A stretch of DNA of 42,178 nucleotides from Candidatus Aenigmatarchaeota archaeon (GCA_030619735.1 JAUXAV010000001.1:1-42178); one strand, 5' to 3'; shown: positions 8,274 through 16,681, counted from the first letter of the stretch. The notes: generated by a model not told the origin, from the sequence alone. A program made the numbers and translations.

Positions 8274-8495
8274 CTAACTTCCTTTCTTCATTCTGTAGTA
8301 AAGCATCTTGCTCTTTTCATATATTTTTCTGTCCAGAGGGAAGCCGAATATATTGTACCTTGTCCTGAACCTTGCAATTGTGCTGAATATCTCCTTTCCC
8401 AGGGACAGATTCTTCTGGCCTGAAAGCATGGTGTAGAACCATATGTCTGAAATGTTTTCGTTAAAATCCACCCAGGGGATGTTCCTGGATGACAC
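8274..8495 (-). pseudogene. C-terminal remnant of a B12-binding radical SAM protein
   Basis: An open frame of 73 codons (GTG at 8495; open back to about 8522) with no convincing start or ribosome site. It reads IPWVDFNENISDIWFYTML and ends RTRYNIFGFPLDRKIYEK. The tails of the two intact radical SAM proteins here show the same layout: RWRLSNRNFSFPIEL in 13194-14666 and RWKHRFFSFPFEYIF in 24784-26286. I read it as the last ~75 residues of a third paralogue. The matching N-terminal remnant is at 9171-9664, with a methyltransferase gene between. The similarity is short and judged by eye. Confidence 0.5.
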
Positions 8496-8506
8496 ATAAC
8501 CGAAGA

Positions 8507-9139
8507 CTAGCCTGGATTTTGCTTATCCCTTTTTTTTGCATAGACAATGAAACCTAGTGGAAACAGGTCGTCTTTAATATTTAATCTTGCTATTAAGGGA
8601 TTAAATATATTAAGGATTATTGCAGCTTTTCCTCCTACTAGCATGCCCCAGATGGCATGGAGCCTGTTTCCATATCCTTGTATTTCAACTGTACTGAATT
8701 TCCTAAAGAGATGCTCTAAAGAGTCTTTGGTGAATCTATAATAATCTTTTGGATCTGGATGATAGCTGTGTATGAATGGTGTGGAGAGGATGCAGATCCC
8801 CCCCCTCTTCAGTACTCTATGAATTTCGTTTACGGACTTCTGGGGTTCTTCCAAGTGCTCTATCACCTCGGTAGCGATGACTATATCGAAGTAGTTTGAT
8901 TTCCATTTTATGTCTTGTAGGTCACAGCAAATATCTGGATTGTGACTTTTCTCTATGTCTAATGTCATGTATTTCGTGTGTGGTATATGTTCTTTATAGG
9001 GGGACCCCTTTGCACCGACATCAAGGACTATTCCAGCTTTAAGTTGTTTGAAATAGTGTAACAACAATTTGTTTAAGCACAGCCTCGATGCACTTTTAAT
9101 TTTCAATGTCGGTGATTTTTTAAGTAGTTTTACTATCAT
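8507..9139 (-). CDS. Class I SAM-dependent methyltransferase (Methyltransf_11 type)
   Basis: Transfers a methyl group from S-adenosylmethionine, probably to a sugar or lipid in this glycan context. The 210 residues contain motif I VLDVGAKGSPY, an acidic strand YMTLDIEKS, motif IV FDIVIATEVIEHLEEP and motif VI RVLKRGGICILSTPF. A following HPDPKDYYRFTKDSLEHLF is common in this subfamily. The sequence is visibly richer in A/T than genes at either side and uses more AAA, AAT and ATT codons, suggesting separate acquisition. It lies exactly between the two halves of a broken radical SAM gene. Confidence 0.8.
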   Translation of the reverse strand: MIVKLLKKSPTLKIKSASRLCLNKLLLHYFKQLKAGIVLDVGAKGSPYKEHIPHTKYMTLDIEKSHNPDICCDLQDIKWKSNYFDIVIATEVIEHLEEPQKSVNEIHRVLKRGGICILSTPFIHSYHPDPKDYYRFTKDSLEHLFRKFSTVEIQGYGNRLHAIWGMLVGGKAAIILNIFNPLIARLNIKDDLFPLGFIVYAKKRDKQNPG

Positions 9140-9170
9140 ATTACCCTCTAAGTTATATTGACATACTAAC

Positions 9171-9664
9171 TCAGACCTTTGAGAGCTCTTTTTTGAACTC
9201 CTTTGCCTTTCCTAGAGGATTTTGTTCGCCTTTATCACTATATCCCTGGGATTAAGACCTGAAACTGATTCAACCTGAATATAAATTTGTTGGGGTTGCC
9301 TTTTATCTTTATCCCATTCCCGAGCGTGTCTAACCACATAGTCTACTGATTTGTCCCTTATGGTCTGTTCTGGGAAAAGCGAGGCATGCACGCCGCCCCA
9401 GACTACCGGCAGGTGAGGGTCCTTCTCCTTCACAATATCAGAGAGCCTCACGCCGTGGGCAATCTGGTCTGACATGGCTGTTATACCCACCATCTCTGTC
9501 TTGTTAATAAGGGATTTGAGAATGGATTCAGAATCCTCTATCTGGGAGTCAAGAATCCTTACCCTATGCCCTGCCCTGTGTAGAACCGTACCCAAATAAA
9601 GAAGGGACATGTAAAGGTTCACGGTTCCCTCCTCGCCCTTGGGGTTTATTATCGTTATATGCAT
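9171..9664 (-). pseudogene. Broken B12-binding radical SAM N-terminus joined to an RNA-polymerase-subunit-like tail
   Basis: Starting at the ATG at 9664 (an ATG also at 9670), the frame encodes a cobalamin-binding domain: INPKGEEG, SLLYLGTVLHRAGHRV, VVWGGVHASLFPEQT, VDYVVR. Intact homologues continue ...GEGE and then the CxxxCxxC cluster. Here, after about residue 114 (base ~9328), it turns into HAREWDKDK...IYIQVESVSGLNPRDIVIKANKIL and stops at 9212. Shifting frame by one base extends the tail with GKAKEFKKELSKV to a stop at 9171. That tail resembles the C-terminus of archaeal RNA polymerase subunit D (or L). GGAG at 9671-9674, supplied by the repeat element, favours the ATG at 9664. Confidence 0.55.
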
Positions 9665-9756
9665 CTGCATCTCCTATTAATCAAATATTAGTTAACTGCT
9701 GCAGAGATGTCTCTTGAAGTGTTACCTGTTTTATTGAGTAACCGGAGACAAGATAT
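9661..9756 (-). repeat. Copy A of a ~100-bp two-hairpin repeat element
   Basis: It shares with the copy at 28628 the blocks ATCTGCATCTCCTATTAA, GCAGAGATGTCTCTTG and GGAGACAAGATAT in the same order and spacing. Pairing seen: TCTGCA (9665-9670) with TGCAGA (9700-9705), and TGTCTC with GAGACA enclosing GTTAC (9721-9725)/GTAAC (9738-9742). Inner stems differ in sequence from copy B but still pair, which suggests selection on structure. The minus-strand end supplies GGAG six bases before the ATG at 9664. Confidence 0.7.
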
Positions 9757-9778
9757 GCAGCCTCTATATATCAGCATA

Positions 9779-9792
9779 TTTTTAAATAATAT
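9779..9792 (+). promoter_or_regulatory. TATA-like box upstream of the gene at 9820
   Basis: ATTTTTAAATAATA lies about 30 bases before the ATG at 9820. GGTGGG (9810-9815) immediately before the start could act as a ribosome binding site. Confidence 0.45.
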
Positions 9793-9819
9793 AAGCCAAT
9801 AACAAGAGTTGGTGGGATA

Positions 9820-11175
9820 ATGGAAAGGATACTGAAGATTTCTGATGAAATTTGTTCCTTTATAAGGAACAGAATACCCAACAGATATGGCTTGTTCAGG
9901 ACAGAGCAGTTTAATGGAAAGCTGGAGTGGGTAAGTAACCGGTGCGACCCTGACGATTTCGGGGATTTCGCACCATTCATGCTCTGGTTCGATAGGGTGG
10001 CAGGCAAGTCATCAAACACCAGATGGCTTGAAAGGCAGCTCGGGCTTCTCAACTCCCTGCTCAGGCAGAAGTCCGGTTTTTACTACCCCTTTTCTGATGG
10101 GAGGAGAAGAGTGAAACAGTCCAATATCTTTCCTGTCTACCCACAAAGCCACCTGGACCTTATCCTGGGGGTCAATATCATGTACAGGCTCACAAAAGAC
10201 AGGGCTTATCTGGAGATAAACAGGGGCCTTTGCGACGGGATTATAAGATATGCTATATCAAGAAGGGGTTTTGTGCACGGGGCCGTGATTCCTGGCCTGC
10301 ACCTGCATTTCCCTAGGCTCGGCTACCTGAGGTACAAACCCCAGGTCTCGGGCGTGTTCATAGAGGAATTGACGAACTTCTATGAGATATCCAGAAAGGA
10401 TGCTTACCTGGAGGCTGCAAAGAGAATGGCAAAGGCGTGGCTTAACACCAAAACCTTCATGAGGCACGGGCTCTTTGCAGACCAGGTCTATCCCCTCACA
10501 AACAGGGAGGTTAGCACTGCCAGGATATCAAAGGAGAACACTAATATGATATATGGCCTGATAAGGCTATATGAGATATCAGGTGAGGAATGGGTCAAGG
10601 GTGGTATCTTGAAGTGCCTGAAGGCCCTGGAGCTTTACAGGGATGCCCAAAAGGTATACCAGAAGGTCTTTGACACGAAACTGGACAGGATTGTTGACGG
10701 AAATGTCAGCATAACACACAACCATATGGTCCTGGGCGCCTTGATAGATGCCTATTTGGTGCTGAAGGACAGGAAATATCTTAAATCTGCAGAAGAGTCT
10801 GCTGATTTCTGGATAAGGACACAGTCAAAAAACGGACTTTTTTTGGGGTGCGAGAAAGGGCAGGAGAAATGGAACTATTGCAATATAGATTCGCACTCGG
10901 ATTTCATTGTTATACTTTCCAGGCTATACGGGCTGACAAAAAGGGAAAGATACATGCGGAGCATAAAAAAGGCTGCATATGCACTGGGTTTATTCAAATC
11001 AGGGGAGGTTTTTTATAAAATAGCGGATTATGAGACCGGGAATATTTTATGCCGGACGAATGAGCTTAAATTCCTGGGAGGGGCGCTCAAGGGTCTGCTG
11101 AGTGCATATACGGTTTTAAATAATGTTAAGAAAATAGATAAAGAGACCCTTAGGCTGCTGGTAAGGGACAGGTAA
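9820..11175 (+). CDS. Predicted alpha/alpha-toroid (six-hairpin-like) carbohydrate-acting protein, function unknown
   Basis: 451 residues, no signal peptide or membrane segment seen. Repeating helix pairs with aromatic-rich loops (YPQSHLDLILGVNIMYRLTKDRAYLEI, VSGVFIEELTNFYEISRKDAYLEAAKRMAKAW, ENTNMIYGLIRLYEISGE, and HNHMVLGALIDAYLVLKDRKYLKSAEE) recall (alpha/alpha)6 barrels such as GlcNAc 2-epimerase-like, uronyl epimerase or lyase/hydrolase families. Conserved His and Asp near ITHNHM and NIDSHSDF could be catalytic. It is followed four bases later by a nitroreductase gene, so the two are probably co-transcribed. The fold call is by eye; no specific enzyme is claimed. Confidence 0.5.
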   Translation: MERILKISDEICSFIRNRIPNRYGLFRTEQFNGKLEWVSNRCDPDDFGDFAPFMLWFDRVAGKSSNTRWLERQLGLLNSLLRQKSGFYYPFSDGRRRVKQSNIFPVYPQSHLDLILGVNIMYRLTKDRAYLEINRGLCDGIIRYAISRRGFVHGAVIPGLHLHFPRLGYLRYKPQVSGVFIEELTNFYEISRKDAYLEAAKRMAKAWLNTKTFMRHGLFADQVYPLTNREVSTARISKENTNMIYGLIRLYEISGEEWVKGGILKCLKALELYRDAQKVYQKVFDTKLDRIVDGNVSITHNHMVLGALIDAYLVLKDRKYLKSAEESADFWIRTQSKNGLFLGCEKGQEKWNYCNIDSHSDFIVILSRLYGLTKRERYMRSIKKAAYALGLFKSGEVFYKIADYETGNILCRTNELKFLGGALKGLLSAYTVLNNVKKIDKETLRLLVRDR

Positions 11176-11179
11176 TTGT

Positions 11180-11830
11180 ATGGATGTAATGGATGCCATA
11201 AAAAAGAGGAGGAGTGTGAGGAAATTCCTGGACAAGCCTGTGGAGGATGAGAAGGTAATGAGGCTTATAGAAGCTGCCAACTGGTGCCCTACTGCATCCA
11301 ATATGCAAGCATACAGGTTTATAATAATTAGTGACCAGAAACTGAAGGAGGAGCTGGTCCGGATTGGTGGTGCCAGTTTTATCAAGGATGCACCCCTGGG
11401 CATCCTGGTGGTATACAGTAATGAAACAGGGAATATTGAATACCAGGACTACATACAGAGCGCCTCTGCAGCAATCCAGAACATACTGCTGGCGGCATGT
11501 GATATGGGATTGGGGACCTGCTGGATATGCGACCTCCCACCAAAGGAAAGGCTGAGGGAGCTGCTGGGTATACCAAAGAATTATGACCCCATAGCATATA
11601 TTGCACTGGGCTATTATGATAAGCTGCCGGAGCCTGCGCCAAGGAAGCATGATATAGACGAGCTGATATCCTACAACAGCTTCGATTTCGAGGCGGGAAA
11701 GCAGAAATCCAGAAGGTTTATAGGCAGGATATACCAGAAGATAAAGCCTAGAAAAGATGACTACTGGTGCAGAAAATGCGGCCAGCTAATTGCAAATTGT
11801 AAATGTAAAAACAAGGGTAAGGGAAGCTGA
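11180..11830 (+). CDS. Nitroreductase-family FMN oxidoreductase with a C-terminal zinc-finger-like tail
   Basis: Flavin-dependent NAD(P)H oxidoreductase fold. MDAIKKRRSVRKF at the N-terminus contacts FMN phosphate; WCPTASNMQAYRFI, SASAAIQNILLAACDMGLGTCWI and the GIPKNYDPIAYIALGYYD region complete the family pattern. About 165 residues match the usual domain. The last 50 residues add a basic linker and WCRKCGQLIANCKCK, a C-x2-C-x6-C-x-C set that could bind zinc or an Fe-S cluster; this is not part of the standard domain. It directly follows the toroid gene by four bases. Substrate unknown; a role in reducing or oxidising a glycan or lipid intermediate is only a guess. Confidence 0.8.
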   Translation: MDVMDAIKKRRSVRKFLDKPVEDEKVMRLIEAANWCPTASNMQAYRFIIISDQKLKEELVRIGGASFIKDAPLGILVVYSNETGNIEYQDYIQSASAAIQNILLAACDMGLGTCWICDLPPKERLRELLGIPKNYDPIAYIALGYYDKLPEPAPRKHDIDELISYNSFDFEAGKQKSRRFIGRIYQKIKPRKDDYWCRKCGQLIANCKCKNKGKGS

Positions 11831-11855
11831 GACAAGAATTCATCATATATAACGC

Positions 11856-11892
11856 TTTTAAATTCTTTGGCATATATTAACCTAAAAGGTGA
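11856..11892 (+). promoter_or_regulatory. TATA-like box and ribosome binding site of the UDP-sugar dehydrogenase gene
   Basis: TTTTAAATT (11856-11864) lies about 35 bases before the ATG at 11898. GGTGA at 11888-11892, five bases before that ATG, decides for it over the in-frame GTG at 11889, which lies within the ribosome site. Confidence 0.45.
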
Positions 11893-11897
11893 CCTCT

Positions 11898-13178
11898 ATG
11901 AAGATTTCCATTGTGGGAACAGGATATGTTGGGCTCTGCACAGGTGTGGGTCTTGCTGTCAAGGGTCATAATGTGACATGCGTGGACATTGACAAGGAAA
12001 AGGTTGAGAAGATAAATACAGGCAAATCTCCCATTTATGAGCCAGGGCTCGGTGAAAACCTTGCCAGGGTCCTGAAAGAGGGCAGGTTCAGGGCAACAGG
12101 CGACATAAAGGGCGCAATCACAAACTCGGATGTCACGTTCATATCTGTCGGGACCCCCTCAAGGGAGGACGGTTCCATAGACCTGAAATATATAAAGCAG
12201 GCCTCAAGGAATATAGGAAATGTGCTCAGAGAGAAACAGGGCTGGCACGTGGTTGTTGTGAAATCCACTGTTATTCCTGGAACCACCGAAGGGGTTGTAA
12301 AGAAAAACCTGGAAGAGGCATCGGGAAAGAAGGCAGGGAAGGATTTTGGCCTCTGTATGAACCCCGAATTCCTGAGGGAGGGAAAAGCATTAGAGGGCTT
12401 CCTGAACCCGGACAGGGTTGTGATAGGGGAGCTGGACAAAAAATCAGGGGACCCTGTTGCTGGCCTTTACGAGGGATTCCGGGCGCCGGTCATGAGGACC
12501 GGGATAAAAACAGCAGAGATGATAAAGTATGCAAGCAATGCCCTGCTGGCCACAAAAATAAGCTTCATAAACGAGATAGGGAACATATGCAAGAAGCTGG
12601 GCATTGACACCTATGATGTTGCAAAGGGCATGGGAATGGACAAGAGGATTTCACCCCAGTTCCTGCAGTCAGGGCTTGGTTGGGGGGGTTCCTGCTTTTT
12701 GAAAGATGTCGCCGCGATAGTGGCAAAGGGCAAGGAACTGGGATGTATGGCAGGCCTGCTTGAAAGTGTAATAAAAGTGAACGAGGAACAGCCGGGGGTT
12801 TTACTTAAGCTGGCAGAGGGGAAAGCAGGTTCTGTTCAGGGTAAGACCATTGCTGTATTGGGGCTGGCATTCAAGCCAGATTCTGATGACATAAGGGAGT
12901 CAAGGTCCATACCCCTGATAAAGGCGCTCAGGAAGAAGGGTGCCAATATTGTTGTTTATGACCCAAAGGCAATGGAAAACATGAAGGTATTCTTCCCTGA
13001 TATAGAATATGCAGGGTCTGCAAAAGAGGCTGTTGGTAAAGCGGAAATCGTTCTGATTGCAACAGGCTGGGAGGAGTTCAAGGATCCGGAATTGTATGGG
13101 AATAAGATTGTAATAGACGGGAGGAATATATTTAAGGATGGGAAGAAACTGGATAATTATGAGGGGCTTTGCTGGTGA
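11898..13178 (+). CDS. ugd: UDP-glucose 6-dehydrogenase (UDP-glucose/GDP-mannose dehydrogenase family)
   Basis: Oxidises UDP-glucose twice to UDP-glucuronate with NAD. The 426 residues hold an N-terminal Rossmann domain (ISIVGTGYVGLCTGVGLA), the linker signature NPEFLREGKALEGFLNPDRVVIG, the helical core AEMIKYASNALLATKISFINE, and the catalytic Cys in GWGGSCFLKD (about residue 266). The C-terminal UDP-binding domain has LGLAFKPDSDDIRESRS. The NPEFLREG...NPDRVV pattern favours UDP-glucose over UDP-ManNAc. Its product would feed the decarboxylase at 15752 and the epimerase at 16765. Confidence 0.88.
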   Translation: MKISIVGTGYVGLCTGVGLAVKGHNVTCVDIDKEKVEKINTGKSPIYEPGLGENLARVLKEGRFRATGDIKGAITNSDVTFISVGTPSREDGSIDLKYIKQASRNIGNVLREKQGWHVVVVKSTVIPGTTEGVVKKNLEEASGKKAGKDFGLCMNPEFLREGKALEGFLNPDRVVIGELDKKSGDPVAGLYEGFRAPVMRTGIKTAEMIKYASNALLATKISFINEIGNICKKLGIDTYDVAKGMGMDKRISPQFLQSGLGWGGSCFLKDVAAIVAKGKELGCMAGLLESVIKVNEEQPGVLLKLAEGKAGSVQGKTIAVLGLAFKPDSDDIRESRSIPLIKALRKKGANIVVYDPKAMENMKVFFPDIEYAGSAKEAVGKAEIVLIATGWEEFKDPELYGNKIVIDGRNIFKDGKKLDNYEGLCW

Positions 13179-13193
13179 AAATTTATCAGAATG

Positions 13194-14666
13194 TTAATTT
13201 TGTTTTAACCTGTTTAGGGTATATACCTTTACAATTTTGTGCATTATTCTGCTGAAAAAGCTGCTCTTATTTGCATACCTTTGCTGCAGCCAGCTGAGCA
13301 TGGGAAGCTCAATGGGAAAGGAAAAATTCCTGTTTGACAATCTCCATTGAGGGATATTGCTTATTATTGGAATATTAAGATGCCTGAGTGCAATTATTTG
13401 GGAATACTTTCTTATCATATAGAAATTCCTTGCCTTCTTTTCGCTGTCCTTGCCAGACATCCATACAGGGTCTATTATGTTTTTCCACCTGTCCAGAAGA
13501 TACCAGTCTTCTGTTCTCTTTGGCTGGTTGAACCCCCTCTTTACAGCCAGGTCATACAAATCTGTTCCGGGGTAAGGCAGATACATGCCGATTGTATATC
13601 CAATCCTCGGATGAATTTCCGATAGCCGTAAAATAATGTCAATTGTCTTTCCGATTTCTTTCCATGTTTCTGTAGGCAAACCTATTAGAAAAGAGGCGCT
13701 GATATAGATATCCTTGTATTCTGACAATGTCTTGATTCCTTCTACAATATCCTTTGTAGTGAACTGTTTATTGATTAATCTTAAGACTTTATCGCTTCCT
13801 GATTCCAGACCGAAAAATAACCCTCTGCACTGTATATTTCTGAATTTATCAAGCATCTGCCTGGATATGTCCTTTATATTTGTGCCAACCTCCCAGGGAA
13901 GGTCTATTGCCGTGAGAATTTCCATTGCCCTTTTCGGATTTGAAAAGAAATTATCATCATAGAATCCTATCCCGTCAATGCCATGTTCATCTTTGAGCCT
14001 TTGTATTTCAGATATAACAAAATCTATTGAATGGGCTCTCCATATTCCCATGTTAAATCTCTTGTTGTAGCAGAATGTGCAGTTGTACGGACACCCTCTT
14101 GATGTTATAAATTTTATAACCCTTTTGCAATCCCATAAAGACAGATAATATTTTTTTATATCCACCAAATCCCAGTCCAGCCTGTAATCATCAAGATTCT
14201 TTATCAAGGGTCTTTGTTCTGTAAAAACCAATTTACCATTCTTTTTATATCCAATGCCCTTTACATCCTTGAAGCCCCTGCCCCTCTCTATTGCCTTTGC
14301 TAGCTCAACTATGGCTTCTTCCCCCTCCCCAGAAATAATGAAATCAATATATTTTTCACCCAGGGTCTGCTCAGGGACCAGAGATGGGTGTATGCCGCCC
14401 CATACTATTGGGATATTGCTTAATTTTCTAATCTCCCTTGACATCTGGGCTGAAAACCTTGTCTGGTTCCCTGTGAATACCGAGATGCCCACAAACAGGG
14501 GGTCCTTTCTAATTATACGCCTGGCACAACTTTCTATCTGGTCTGAGGGGCAATGAAAAACCTGAACATCATAACCTGCCTTTTTCAATGCATCACCCAG
14601 GTACAGCAGACTCAGTGGCGGGATGTTCATGTATTCTGGTGTGCTTATGTTTGTAAGCGCTATCAT
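13194..14666 (-). CDS. B12-binding-domain radical SAM protein
   Basis: 490 residues. An N-terminal cobalamin-binding Rossmann-like domain (PPLSLLYLGDALKKAGYDVQ, VWGGIHPSLVPEQT, FIISGEGEEAI) is followed by a radical SAM barrel whose 4Fe-4S cluster is bound by Cys 192, 196 and 199 in SRGCPYNCTFCYN. The usual DxHxxG cobalamin-ligating motif is not obvious. FGLESGSDKVLRLINK and FLIGLPTET follow. The tail carries the paralogue-specific FSFPIELP block. Such enzymes methylate or rearrange unreactive carbons; in glycan loci the substrate may be a sugar or polyprenyl lipid, but this is unknown. Faces the 14914 gene divergently. Confidence 0.85.
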   Translation of the reverse strand: MIALTNISTPEYMNIPPLSLLYLGDALKKAGYDVQVFHCPSDQIESCARRIIRKDPLFVGISVFTGNQTRFSAQMSREIRKLSNIPIVWGGIHPSLVPEQTLGEKYIDFIISGEGEEAIVELAKAIERGRGFKDVKGIGYKKNGKLVFTEQRPLIKNLDDYRLDWDLVDIKKYYLSLWDCKRVIKFITSRGCPYNCTFCYNKRFNMGIWRAHSIDFVISEIQRLKDEHGIDGIGFYDDNFFSNPKRAMEILTAIDLPWEVGTNIKDISRQMLDKFRNIQCRGLFFGLESGSDKVLRLINKQFTTKDIVEGIKTLSEYKDIYISASFLIGLPTETWKEIGKTIDIILRLSEIHPRIGYTIGMYLPYPGTDLYDLAVKRGFNQPKRTEDWYLLDRWKNIIDPVWMSGKDSEKKARNFYMIRKYSQIIALRHLNIPIISNIPQWRLSNRNFSFPIELPMLSWLQQRYANKSSFFSRIMHKIVKVYTLNRLKQN

Positions 14667-14852
14667 ACCTAATCACTACAAAAGGATTTGACCGTATGCT
14701 TTATATTCTTTAATCCCAAAATGCAGTTGTTGCAGCTTGTCAGGTATTTAAAATACTGTGTTTAATTATATTAAATTAGTTAGAAGGCCCCACAGACCAC
14801 TTCAAGCTGCGATACTAATAAAAACCTTCTATTGCTTAATTTCATAATCAAC

Positions 14853-14913
14853 ATAAAATAAATAATACAAAGCCATATATAATATCCAGGCAAAGAAAAA
14901 GGAGGAGAAGTAG
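14853..14913 (+). promoter_or_regulatory. Promoter region and strong ribosome binding site before the uridylyltransferase gene
   Basis: ATAAAATAAATAAT (14853-14866) is a TATA-like string about 50 bases before the start. GGAGG at 14901-14905, eight bases before the ATG at 14914, is one of the clearest Shine-Dalgarno sites here, so this transcript has a leader. The rest of the intergenic stretch (14667-14852) is A/T-rich and holds nothing else I can name. Confidence 0.45.
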
Positions 14914-15750
14914 ATGACAGATGATATAATTGGTCTGGTCCCTGCAGCAGGAGAGGGAACAAGGCTCTACCCCTTTGCAAGGGCGGTTCCAAAAGAGATG
15001 TACCCCATCCTGGGCAAGGCCGTGATAGAGCACTGTATAGAGAACCTGAGGGAAGGTGGAGTCAGGAAGATATTCATAATCGTGGGCAGGCAGAAGGGAG
15101 CCTTAATGGACTATATCGGCGATGGCAGTTTTTTCGGTGTCAATGTATCATATATATACCAGCTCAAGAGGATGGGCCTCGGCCATGCAATACTGCAGGG
15201 TAGTGAATGGATTAAGAACCCCTTCGTGGTCCTGCTCGGGGATTCCTTCATAGAGCCCAAGAAGGAGATGAAGGAGCTCATAGACCTCCACAAAAGGGAG
15301 AAGCCCATTGCAACAGTTATGCTTTTTGAGGTTGACAGCCCTAAAGGATACGGTATTGTAAAGCTTTCGGATTTGAAGGACGGATACGGTACTGTTGAAA
15401 AGCTTGTGGAGAAGCCCTCAGATGAGGAGGCAAAGGAATATAGAACTGGAGGCAAATTCTATGCACTGTGCGGCGCATATGCCTTTGAGCCGGAAATATT
15501 CAACTATATCAGGGAAACAAATCCGGGGGCAAAGGGTGAAATCCAGATAACAGACTCCCTGGAGCTTGCAAGAAGGAAGGGGGAAAGTATCTTGGGTTTT
15601 GTGATGAAGGGAAAATATCTGGACATAGGCAACTGGGATAGCGTCCTCAAGACAGAAAAGGAACTGCTCTCCTCTTCTGATGCTGAAAAGCATATAAAAG
15701 AAAGGGAAGAAATGATGGATAAGATAAAAATGAAAGAGAAGGAGGGTTGA
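14914..15750 (+). CDS. Sugar nucleotidyltransferase, probably UTP-glucose-1-phosphate uridylyltransferase (GalU-like)
   Basis: Makes a nucleotide sugar, probably UDP-glucose, from glucose-1-phosphate. The 278 residues show LVPAAGEGTRLYPFARAVPKEMYPILGK at the N-terminus (written in parts: GEGTRLYPF, PKEMYPI), LGHAILQGSEWI, the metal site LLGDSFIEP, KGYGIVKL and a GalU-like ending with GEIQITDSLELA and YLDIGNWDS. Neighbouring genes for UDP-glucose dehydrogenase and a UDP-glucuronate decarboxylase support UTP and glucose-1-phosphate as substrates, although TTP-using RmlA enzymes look similar. Followed by the decarboxylase gene after one base. Confidence 0.8.
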   Translation: MTDDIIGLVPAAGEGTRLYPFARAVPKEMYPILGKAVIEHCIENLREGGVRKIFIIVGRQKGALMDYIGDGSFFGVNVSYIYQLKRMGLGHAILQGSEWIKNPFVVLLGDSFIEPKKEMKELIDLHKREKPIATVMLFEVDSPKGYGIVKLSDLKDGYGTVEKLVEKPSDEEAKEYRTGGKFYALCGAYAFEPEIFNYIRETNPGAKGEIQITDSLELARRKGESILGFVMKGKYLDIGNWDSVLKTEKELLSSSDAEKHIKEREEMMDKIKMKEKEG

Positions 15751-15751
15751 C

Positions 15752-16681
15752 ATGAAGACATGTCTTGTAACAGGAGGGGCAGGTTTTATTGGTTCACATC
15801 TTTGCAGGAACCTTCTGAAGAAGGGATATAGGGTTATATGTATTGATAATTTATGTACGGGCTCCAGAAAAAACATTTCTGGTTTAAAGGGAAACTTTGA
15901 GTTCATCGAGAAGGATGTCAAGGAGGGGTTTGAGGTTAAGGGACACATGGATTTTATCTTCCATCTCGCCTCAAGGGCCAGCCCTCTGGATTTCACAAAA
16001 TATCCCATTGATATCCTTCTGACGAATTCCATAGGAACATATAATGTGCTGAAGCTTGCCATGGAGAAAAAGGCAAGGTTTCTGCTTGCCTCCACCAGTG
16101 AGGTTTATGGAAATCCCTTGGAGCATCCCCAGAAGGAGACATACTTTGGCAATGTCAATTCCTTGGGACCAAGATCATGCTATGATGAAAGCAAGAGGTT
16201 TGCAGAGTCCCTGACCATGAATTTTCATAAAAAGTTTGGGGTCGATGTAAGGATTGCCAGGATATTCAACTGCTTTGGGGAATCCATGAAGGCGGATGAT
16301 GGTAGGGTCATCCCGAATTTCATAAACCAGGCACTAAAGGGTAAGGATATAACCATATACGGGATAGGGAAGCAGACAAGGTCCTTCTGCTATGTATCTG
16401 ATATGGTTGAGGGTCTTGAGAAGCTCATGTTCTCCAAACATAATGGCATGGTGTTTAACCTTGGCTCACCGAATGAGTTGAGCATAATTGAGGTTGCCAA
16501 TCTTATAAAGGGGCTTATGGGTTCTGATTCCGAAATCGTATTCAAGGAGGCTCTTGAGAACGATCCTGAGAGAAGGGAGCCCGATATCTCTAGGGCAAGG
16601 AAGCTTCTTGATTGGGAGCCAAAGGTTAGTTTTGAAGAGGGGTTAAAGAAGACTATTGAGTATTTCAGGGAGGGAAAATGA
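15752..16681 (+). CDS. UDP-glucuronate decarboxylase-type SDR (UDP-xylose synthase)
   Basis: Extended short-chain dehydrogenase that converts UDP-glucuronate to UDP-xylose with bound NAD. 309 residues. GGAGFIGSHLCRNLL opens the Rossmann fold. The UXS fingerprint is clear: LLASTSEVYGNPLEHPQ, GNVNSLGPRSCYDESKRFAESL (Tyr and Lys of YxxxK), ARIFNCFGESMKADDGRVIPN and KQTRSFCYVSDMVEGL. Together with Ugd and the GalU-like enzyme it makes a UDP-Glc to UDP-GlcA to UDP-Xyl route. Its stop codon overlaps the start of a 28-codon SDR-tail remnant. Confidence 0.85.
   Translation: MKTCLVTGGAGFIGSHLCRNLLKKGYRVICIDNLCTGSRKNISGLKGNFEFIEKDVKEGFEVKGHMDFIFHLASRASPLDFTKYPIDILLTNSIGTYNVLKLAMEKKARFLLASTSEVYGNPLEHPQKETYFGNVNSLGPRSCYDESKRFAESLTMNFHKKFGVDVRIARIFNCFGESMKADDGRVIPNFINQALKGKDITIYGIGKQTRSFCYVSDMVEGLEKLMFSKHNGMVFNLGSPNELSIIEVANLIKGLMGSDSEIVFKEALENDPERREPDISRARKLLDWEPKVSFEEGLKKTIEYFREGK

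Noticed and set aside
8288..8497. 69-codon minus-strand frame with an ATG overlapping the radical SAM tail remnant
   Set aside because: It is in another frame with low-complexity, non-conserved-looking sequence; the overlapping frame matches the tails of the two paralogues.
9661..9756. Reading the repeat as a C/D-box sRNA or a known riboswitch
   Set aside because: No convincing C (RUGAUGA) and D (CUGA) box pair at the right spacing, and no known aptamer signature; one copy lies inside a coding region.
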